A stretch of 29,930 nucleotides of DNA from Thioploca sp. (GTDB lineage Bacteria; Pseudomonadota; Gammaproteobacteria; Beggiatoales; Beggiatoaceae). Made by a program: the position numbers and the translations under genes. The notes below the pieces were generated by a model. The model did not search any database, was not told the origin of the DNA, and saw only the letters and a program-made list of their open reading frames with translations. Of the stretch, positions 24,432 through 29,930 are shown piece after piece. The stretch spans positions 1-29,930 of the forward strand of contig DRQV01000184.1 in assembly GCA_011371325.1 (NCBI GenBank), written 5' to 3'. Every line of letters starts with the position of its first letter. The first letter of the stretch is position 1.

Positions 24432-25616
24432 ATGATAGAAACCCTAACTCAAATTAAACACGGCATTCACGAAGTATTAGTTGAAGCAGAATTAAAAACT
24501 AAGTTAGCAACTGGTAAACCGTTACGCATCAAAACCGGTTTTGATCCAACTGCCCCAGATTTACATTTAGGCCACACAGTATTATTAAATAAATTACGTC
24601 AATTTCAACAGTTAGGCCATACAATTTTATTCTTAATCGGGGATTTCACTGGTATGATCGGTGACCCAACTGGTAAAAATATAACTCGTAAACCTTTGAC
24701 TAGGGAACTAGTATTAGAAAATGCTAAAACTTATCAGGAACAAATTTATAAAATTTTAGACCCAGATACAACCCAAGTTTGTTTTAATTCCGAATGGATG
24801 AGTAAAATGAATGCTAGTGATTTGATCAAGTTAGCTGCTAAACATACCGTGGCTCGGATGTTAGAACGAGATGATTTTGATAAACGTTATAAAAATGGTC
24901 AGCCGATTGCAATTCATGAATTTTTATATCCATTAGTGCAAGGTTATGATTCTGTGGAATTAAAAGCTGATATTGAGTTAGGTGGGACAGATCAGAAATT
25001 TAATTTATTAGTAGGTCGGGAATTGCAGAAGCATTATGGACAAATTCCACAGGTGGTAATGACAATGCCAATTCTGGAGGGTTTAGATGGAGTACAAAAA
25101 ATGTCTAAATCTTTGGATAATTATATTGGAATTGATGAACCAGCGAATGATATGTTTGGTAAATTGATGTCTATTTCTGATGATTTGATGTGGCGTTATA
25201 TTGATTTATTGAGCTTTCGGACTATTGCTGAAATTAACCAGTTAAAACAATCTGTTATTGATGGAAGAAATCCACGAGATGTTAAGGTTGAATTTGCTCA
25301 GGAAATTATTGAACGGTTTCATAGTAAGACTGCGGCAGTTGGAGCATATGAGGATTTTGTGGCTAGATTTAAGCGAAATGAAATACCAGATGATATGCCA
25401 TTAGTGGAATTATCTAATAATGAATTACCAATAGCCAATTTGTTAAAAAATGCAGGGTTGACTAGTAGTACTTCAGATGCAATTCGGATGATTAAACAGG
25501 GGGCAGTAAAGATTGATGGTGAAAAAATTAGTGACCGGAATTTAAAAATAAATAAGGGTTCGGAAGCTATTTATCAAGTTGGGAAACGGAAGTTTGCTAG
25601 AGTAAAAATTATTTAA
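24432..25616 (+). CDS. tyrS: Tyrosyl-tRNA synthetase
   Basis: TyrRS charges tRNA-Tyr with tyrosine. The class I signature is HLGH (45-48) and the second motif is KMSKS (223-227). The tyrosine/tRNA segment LYPLVQGYDS is present, and an S4 RNA-binding domain occupies the C-terminus (IANLLKNAGLTSSTSDAIRMIKQGAVKIDGEKI). At 394 residues with GFDPTAPDLHLGH it belongs to the TyrZ-like bacterial branch rather than the E. coli TyrS branch. The start lacks a clear ribosome binding site. It is monocistronic in appearance, followed by a 98-base gap with another promoter-like element. Confidence 0.98.
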   Translation: MIETLTQIKHGIHEVLVEAELKTKLATGKPLRIKTGFDPTAPDLHLGHTVLLNKLRQFQQLGHTILFLIGDFTGMIGDPTGKNITRKPLTRELVLENAKTYQEQIYKILDPDTTQVCFNSEWMSKMNASDLIKLAAKHTVARMLERDDFDKRYKNGQPIAIHEFLYPLVQGYDSVELKADIELGGTDQKFNLLVGRELQKHYGQIPQVVMTMPILEGLDGVQKMSKSLDNYIGIDEPANDMFGKLMSISDDLMWRYIDLLSFRTIAEINQLKQSVIDGRNPRDVKVEFAQEIIERFHSKTAAVGAYEDFVARFKRNEIPDDMPLVELSNNELPIANLLKNAGLTSSTSDAIRMIKQGAVKIDGEKISDRNLKINKGSEAIYQVGKRKFARVKII

Positions 25617-25671
25617 CTTAGGATATAATTATATTACTGTTGAATTTAATTAAGAATTATTTTTAATAACT

Positions 25672-25680
25672 TGGTATAAA
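25672..25680 (+). promoter_or_regulatory. Extended -10 promoter candidate of the papain-like lipoprotein gene
   Basis: TGGTATAAA, almost the same element as before tyrS, lies 35 bases upstream of the ATG at 25715. No good -35 is visible. Confidence 0.4.
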
Positions 25681-25714
25681 TTCGTCATTGAGAATATCCT
25701 AACAGGAAAATACT

Positions 25715-27193
25715 ATGATTCGTTATATTTTAATTTTGGCATTAGTAGCTTGTTCTCCTCAGCCACTAAAACAAGCTTGTTGGCAATATACTTTTAACCA
25801 TCATTATGGTTCAGGTCAAACGATAACTGAAACTCTGCATCAAGATGTGTTGGAATATCAATCATTGATCGAACAAACGTTGATTTATCGAGAAAAAACT
25901 ATTCAAATTGCTAAACGTTTAAAGGCAAATATTAATTCTGGAAAACCATTATCTGGTGATGATTCCAATAAGCTAAACTTAGGTATGGTTGAACACCTAA
26001 AGCTTAGGGAAAAATTATATAAATTTATAAATGGTTATGAATGTTGGTTAGATACAGATAATCCACTTGGAGTAAAACAAATATCTCCTACTGATAGATT
26101 GAAAGGTATTATGTTATCACTTTCAGCAGCCTTAACTTTATATGATAACTATATGTTAGCAATTTCGATTTTTGAAGAAGATAAAAAACTTCGACGATTT
26201 TTGAATGAACGTGATTCCGGTTATGGAATAGGTAAGAATGAATTGGCAAAAATTACTAGGGATTATAATTCTTATAGAAAACGTCGCCGAGTTAAACAAG
26301 CATTAGAGTTTTATAATTTAAAAGTTAAAGAATTAGCTGTTAATTTAAAAGATGATCCAAGTTTTAATTATCTACAATTATTGATCGAACAGAGTCCTTC
26401 CTACCATTATCATATGGCTAAAGCAGATTCTCCTTTGAAAACTGTGGGCAGAAAGTTAAAATTTATGGAGGCAATTGGTGGCGATACTTTATATCAACTT
26501 GCTAATTCTGGAATTAATTTATTTAGTAAATTCTTTGGCAATTCAGTTGGTTTAATTGAAACTCGTAAAGGTAAGCTTTATCAACAACCTAAAATAACTA
26601 AATTAGTATCTCAACAGTTACAAGCTGGAGATATTTTATTGGAAAAAACCCCATTTCGATTAACTGATAAATTTATTCCTGGTCATTGGGGACATGCTGC
26701 TATTTGGGTTGGGACAGAAGCAGAATTACGCAAGTTAGGAGTTTGGGAACACGAGATTGTAAAACAATATCACCATGAAATTAAGCAAGGTAACTTGGTT
26801 ATAGAAGCTCTCAGACCAGGTGTAGAAATGAATCCATTAACCTCCTTTTTGAACGTTGATGATTTAGCTATTTTACGTAATTCTAAATTGAGTAGTATAG
26901 AATTAGCAGACAGAATAGTGTTAGCATTACGACAGGTTGGTAAAGAATATGATTTTAATTTTAATGTTGAAACAACTGATAAAATAGTCTGTTCAGAGTT
27001 GATTTATATAGTTTATACTGGAATCAAATGGCCCACGGAAAAAGCGTTAGGCCGTTTTACTATAAGTCCAGATAATGTTGCTTCTAAAGCTTTAAATAAT
27101 GGTCCTTTACAATTAATAAGCTTCTTTCATAAAGGTAGTTTAGTTACAGATAATCCTTTACAAGTTATGGAAAAATTAGTTAAAGTAAATTAA
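25715..27193 (+). CDS. Lipoprotein with C-terminal YiiX/C92-type papain-like hydrolase domain
   Basis: The N-terminus MIRYILILALVAC is a short lipoprotein signal with lipobox LVAC (Cys13). Residues about 25-300 are helical and unfamiliar. Residues about 300-490 match permuted papain-like (NlpC/P60-superfamily, YiiX/C92) hydrolases: LQAGDILLEKTPF, then GHWGHAAIWVG with the likely catalytic His327, LVIEA with a possible Glu, and DKIVCSELIY with the likely nucleophile Cys426. Enzymes of this fold cut amide or ester bonds in peptidoglycan, lipids or proteins; the substrate here is unknown. AGGAAA precedes the ATG. yaiL follows after 71 bases. Confidence 0.78.
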   Translation: MIRYILILALVACSPQPLKQACWQYTFNHHYGSGQTITETLHQDVLEYQSLIEQTLIYREKTIQIAKRLKANINSGKPLSGDDSNKLNLGMVEHLKLREKLYKFINGYECWLDTDNPLGVKQISPTDRLKGIMLSLSAALTLYDNYMLAISIFEEDKKLRRFLNERDSGYGIGKNELAKITRDYNSYRKRRRVKQALEFYNLKVKELAVNLKDDPSFNYLQLLIEQSPSYHYHMAKADSPLKTVGRKLKFMEAIGGDTLYQLANSGINLFSKFFGNSVGLIETRKGKLYQQPKITKLVSQQLQAGDILLEKTPFRLTDKFIPGHWGHAAIWVGTEAELRKLGVWEHEIVKQYHHEIKQGNLVIEALRPGVEMNPLTSFLNVDDLAILRNSKLSSIELADRIVLALRQVGKEYDFNFNVETTDKIVCSELIYIVYTGIKWPTEKALGRFTISPDNVASKALNNGPLQLISFFHKGSLVTDNPLQVMEKLVKVN

Positions 27194-27208
27194 TTATCCT
27201 TTAGAAAA

Positions 27209-27234
27209 TAGGGGTAATCCCTTGTGATACCCTA
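27209..27234 (+). terminator. Weak hairpin between the hydrolase gene and yaiL
   Basis: TAGGG(G)TA and TACCCTA pair with one bulged G around an 11-base loop, 16 bases after the stop codon. No T run follows, so it may only mark the 3' end or be chance. Confidence 0.25.
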
Positions 27235-27264
27235 ATTCATTAACTAATTCTCAAAATTTATATT

Positions 27265-27816
27265 ATGAATAATTCTTTGCGTGATCAGATGTTAAAATCT
27301 GGATTGATTTCTAAGAAACAGGTTAAAAAATTAGAACAACAAACTAAATTAAGGCTTCGTAAGCAACAGAAAAAAAGTAAAAAAGATCGTGGAGCAATAG
27401 ATGAAAAATCAATAGCTTATCAAGCTGCTCGAAAAGCAGAAATAGCTAAGACTAAAAAATTAAATATTATTAAAGAAGAACAACGTTTACAGAAAGAATT
27501 GCAAGCTCAAACATTTGATATTATTCAACGTCATAAGGTTAATGACCCTGATGCAGACATAGCTTATAATTTTATTGATTCTAATAAATTAGTCAAACAA
27601 ATTTTTGTTACTAATATTCAAAAGCAACAGCTTATTAATGGAGATTTGGCTATTGTACATTCAAATGATAATTACTACTTAATTCCCGCTCCAATCGCTG
27701 AAAAGTTATTAGAACGAGTTCCTGAAATAATAGTTTGTTATAACAATACAGAAGTGAAACCTGAAGAGGATGATCCATATGCTGATTATCAAGTTCCTGA
27801 TGATTTAATGTGGTAA
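27265..27816 (+). CDS. yaiL: DUF2058 (YaiL-family) protein
   Basis: The 183-residue product matches the DUF2058/YaiL family. It has an N-terminal DQMLKSGLISKKQVKKLEQQ segment, a highly charged Lys/Arg/Gln-rich helical middle, and a compact C-terminal domain ending in DDPYADYQVPDDLMW, which is typical of the family. E. coli YaiL is described as nucleic-acid associated, but the molecular role is not established. Its stop lies 21 bases from the end of the convergent repeat protein gene, with no obvious terminator between. Confidence 0.9.
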   Translation: MNNSLRDQMLKSGLISKKQVKKLEQQTKLRLRKQQKKSKKDRGAIDEKSIAYQAARKAEIAKTKKLNIIKEEQRLQKELQAQTFDIIQRHKVNDPDADIAYNFIDSNKLVKQIFVTNIQKQQLINGDLAIVHSNDNYYLIPAPIAEKLLERVPEIIVCYNNTEVKPEEDDPYADYQVPDDLMW

Positions 27817-27837
27817 ATTGATTTAACCCAACTTAAA

Positions 27838-29930
27838 TTAAAAATCACATTCAAATTCGCCAGGGGCAATCTCGATACAAAGATCATCTGGAGCTGATTC
27901 CAAAAAAAGATCGAAACTTAAAAACTCATATGATTCATTACTGCGAGTGTTAGTTTCATTTTTAATAGTAATGCTATATGTAATGCTGCCTTTTTCATTG
28001 GGGATAATACTTGGTTCTAATTTTTTAGAAATTGGCTTATTTTTTACTGTGAAATTTGGCAGTATAAAATATGGTTTGCCTTTATATAAAACAGCAAAAG
28101 TTCCATCAGCCTTATAAACTATTTGTTGTACACCTTCAAATTTAAGAGCTTCTGCAATAAATATATCTGGTGATAACAAAGTTGGTCTAACTGTTTGAAC
28201 AGTTCCGTTTGGGTATTGAATCTTTCTAGTTTTAGCTTGATTGGAACGTTTGCGTATATTACTATCATCACATTCAAATTCACCAGGAAATATTTCTACA
28301 CATAAATCATCTATAGCTGGTTCTACCAACGGATCAAACATCATTATTTCATATGCTTCACTACTCCGGGTTCGATTAGAAGGTTTCAGCATAACGTCAC
28401 CTCGTTTTCCAATTTTTATTTCACTACCAGTAACTTCTGATAATAATTCTGGGTCTTTGGGAATGGGAATTACTTTAAATTGTTGGCCTTCAGGAGTAGT
28501 TATATTATAAAATCCACCAGTTCCAACTGTTAAACCTATTGGAATCTCTTCAGTATCAACTTGAATAACATTATCGGCATCAGGGATAAAAGTATATTGT
28601 TTACCTTCTGAATCACCGATACCAGTTACATTTAAAATGCCACTTTCATCTTGGGATAACACAAAATCAGTTAAATCTTCTTCTGCCAATGATTTGATGG
28701 TAGATTTTAATAATGGAGTGCCAGAGCCTCCTATTCCAATCCCACTATTCATATCTGGTATAGCTGGCATATTTTTTTGATTAGATAGATTTTTGGGAGT
28801 TATTTTAGCTCCAATTGGGGCTGTAAATTCACCAGTTTGTAAATCAAGGTTCCAACCATCTGGAATCAATTGAGCCATTTCTTTTGGATCGATGTTATTC
28901 ATGTTAACATTAACAAATAGTTTAGAAATATCCTCACTTAACATTTTCTGGAATTCTTCTTTATTAATGTTATCTAAATGCTCTGGAGTAAATTTATCTA
29001 AAACATCAATAGATAAATCATCTATAGTTTCCGAATTTAAACCAGCTAAAGCTCCTACTGGCATTTCCTCAAATTGTTCTGGAGAGATTGCTGCTATCGA
29101 TTCTTCTCCAAACTGACCCAATTGTTCTGCTTCAATAGCTACAAATGCTTCGACTGGAATATTAGCTGTTTGTTGTTCATCAAGAGTAGCAAATACTTCT
29201 GGTTCTAAATTGGCAATATCATCAGCTTGTAATTCTTGAATTTCATCACTGGCAAGTCCAAAATCTTCAGGAGTTGGATTATCATAATCATCTGGTATCA
29301 CTACTCCAGGGCCAAATTTAACGTTTTCAGATATTTTTGTGGTTGGGCTAAGTTGGACATAAGATAATTTAGCACCAGAGGCAATTGTAGCTGCTCCAAT
29401 TTGAGCAGGAGCTTCTGGATCACCAGTTATTTCTCCAGCCAAAGTTCCACCTAAAATTTGCATATTTTCTGCTAATTCAACATCTTGAATTGTTCCAGCA
29501 CTATTTATATTACCATCTAAAATACCACCTGTTATAGTTGCTCCTTCTAACAGAATAATATCTGTCATAGTACCATTATTAACTATATCTCCAGTGAATT
29601 CCCCACCTTGAACTTCAGCATATGGACTGATAGTAATATCACCCATAGTACCGTTATTTATGGAAACACCAGTTATAGTACCACCAATAAGAGTAGAACC
29701 TTCATTTACTGTAGCGTTAGATATTAAACCATTATTAATTATATCTCCACTGTAGTCTCCACCAGCAACACTTGCATCAACTGTAACATTTTTTAAACTA
29801 CCATCATTTTTAATTATGCCGGTTATATTGCCACCAGTTACAATTGCATTTTCATTAATAGTTACATTAGCCAAATCACCTTGATTATCTATCTCACCAG
29901 CAATATTACCTCCTTCAATCACAGCTCCTC
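27838..29930 (-). CDS. Large repeat protein, probably surface-exposed (partial)
   Basis: The frame stays open to the right edge, so the true start lies outside the window; a GTG at 29922 is only an internal codon. At least 696 residues are present. In order there are seven units of about 26 residues with a GG..xG.I.N.G pattern, a row of about 14 octapeptides, a Gly/Pro-rich linker with DGK/EGK-Y segments, and two copies of a 34-residue module ending in PGEFECD. The composition is acidic and poor in Lys, Arg and Cys, as in exported adhesin-like proteins. No homologue is recognised by name. Export cannot be confirmed because the N-terminus is missing. Confidence 0.75.
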   Translation of the reverse strand, partial: GAVIEGGNIAGEIDNQGDLANVTINENAIVTGGNITGIIKNDGSLKNVTVDASVAGGDYSGDIINNGLISNATVNEGSTLIGGTITGVSINNGTMGDITISPYAEVQGGEFTGDIVNNGTMTDIILLEGATITGGILDGNINSAGTIQDVELAENMQILGGTLAGEITGDPEAPAQIGAATIASGAKLSYVQLSPTTKISENVKFGPGVVIPDDYDNPTPEDFGLASDEIQELQADDIANLEPEVFATLDEQQTANIPVEAFVAIEAEQLGQFGEESIAAISPEQFEEMPVGALAGLNSETIDDLSIDVLDKFTPEHLDNINKEEFQKMLSEDISKLFVNVNMNNIDPKEMAQLIPDGWNLDLQTGEFTAPIGAKITPKNLSNQKNMPAIPDMNSGIGIGGSGTPLLKSTIKSLAEEDLTDFVLSQDESGILNVTGIGDSEGKQYTFIPDADNVIQVDTEEIPIGLTVGTGGFYNITTPEGQQFKVIPIPKDPELLSEVTGSEIKIGKRGDVMLKPSNRTRSSEAYEIMMFDPLVEPAIDDLCVEIFPGEFECDDSNIRKRSNQAKTRKIQYPNGTVQTVRPTLLSPDIFIAEALKFEGVQQIVYKADGTFAVLYKGKPYFILPNFTVKNKPISKKLEPSIIPNEKGSITYSITIKNETNTRSNESYEFLSFDLFLESAPDDLCIEIAPGEFECDF
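27841..27945 (-). repeat. C-terminal PGEFECD module, copy 2
   Basis: Residues 660-694 read RSNESYE, FD, then DDLCIEIAPGEFECDF, followed at once by the stop codon. About 107 residues separate it from the end of copy 1. Confidence 0.85.
28267..28368 (-). repeat. C-terminal PGEFECD module, copy 1
   Basis: Residues 519-552 read RSSEAYE, FD, then DDLCVEIFPGEFECD. It is related to copy 2 at 27841-27945 at both protein and DNA level, and each copy has two cysteines. Confidence 0.85.
28921..29256 (-). repeat. About 14 tandem octapeptide repeats
   Basis: Residues 223-334 fall into an unbroken 8-residue register: a large hydrophobic residue at position 1, often Glu or Asp at 4, and Ile/Phe/Leu at 6. 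Examples are ISPEQFEE, IPVEAFVA, LNSETIDD and FTPEHLDN. This is 24 bases per unit and is distinct from the 26-residue array before it. Confidence 0.82.
29430..29930 (-). repeat. Seven tandem 26-residue repeats
   Basis: Paired glycines recur at residues 4, 30, 54, 80, 106, 132 and 158, counted from the GTG at 29922. The spacing is 26 residues throughout, with one gap of 24. The consensus is A.(I/V).GG.(I/F)(T/A)G.I.N.G.(L/M)..(V/I)T(I/V), that is 78 bases per unit. The regular short strands and turns suggest a beta-solenoid. The array probably continues beyond the window. Confidence 0.85.

Noticed and set aside
25621..25638. Perfect palindrome ATATAATTATAT after tyrS
   Set aside because: Such AT-only palindromes are expected by chance at this base composition, and there is no adjacent operator-like context.
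25819..25828. TAACTGA heptamer of the kind reported as scattered repeats in some Beggiatoa genomes
   Set aside because: It was noticed inside a coding region without clustering, so it is not evidence of that repeat system.

Overview
This AT-rich window (about one third G+C by eye) comes from a gammaproteobacterium. The first 9.5 kb, on the minus strand, is the classic translation/transcription cluster. In transcription order it reads tRNA-Tyr, tRNA-Tyr, tRNA-Gly, tRNA-Thr, tuf, tRNA-Trp, secE, nusG, rplK, rplA, rplJ, rplL, rpoB. It carries a near-consensus promoter ahead of the tRNAs, a tuf terminator, an L10 leader and a probable L1 operator. The presence of lptE, pgsA, ydbH, yaiL and a YebY (DUF2511) domain also points to Gammaproteobacteria. 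The CbbQ/CbbO pair (a Rubisco activase of chemoautotrophs) and the style of the accessory proteins suggest a sulfur-oxidising lineage of the Thiotrichales/Beggiatoa kind. That placement is inference; no rRNA or Rubisco gene is in view.

Layout. Bases 99-9539 hold the rpoB-to-tRNA cluster. Bases 9704-11646 (+) hold a radical SAM protein and a lone DppD-type ABC ATPase. Bases 11758-15980 (-) hold a MoxR ATPase, CbbO and CbbQ. Bases 16250-16927 (+) hold a small secreted protein built from two copies of a two-cysteine module. Bases 17001-18807 (-) are an operon of pgsA, lptE with an extra C-terminal domain, and a short Rossmann protein. Bases 19030-24103 (-) hold a membrane protein ending in DUF2511, a GT2 glycosyltransferase, a YdbH-family envelope protein and a two-CBS protein. 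Bases 24432-27816 (+) hold tyrS, a papain-like (YiiX/C92-type) lipoprotein hydrolase and yaiL. The right edge, 27838-29930 (-), is the 3' part of a large repeat protein with three different kinds of internal repeat.

Much of the second half concerns the envelope: LPS transport (LptE), phospholipid synthesis (PgsA), YdbH-type intermembrane transport, glycosyl transfer, a lipoprotein hydrolase and a repetitive probable surface protein. No CRISPR array, insertion sequence, integrase or phage gene was seen. The least ordinary material is the three-tier repeat protein, the LptE C-terminal extension, the DUF2511 fusion, the duplicated two-cysteine secreted protein, and a possible gene remnant upstream of tyrS. 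I found no convincing wholly new multi-gene system; the best leads are these domain architectures.
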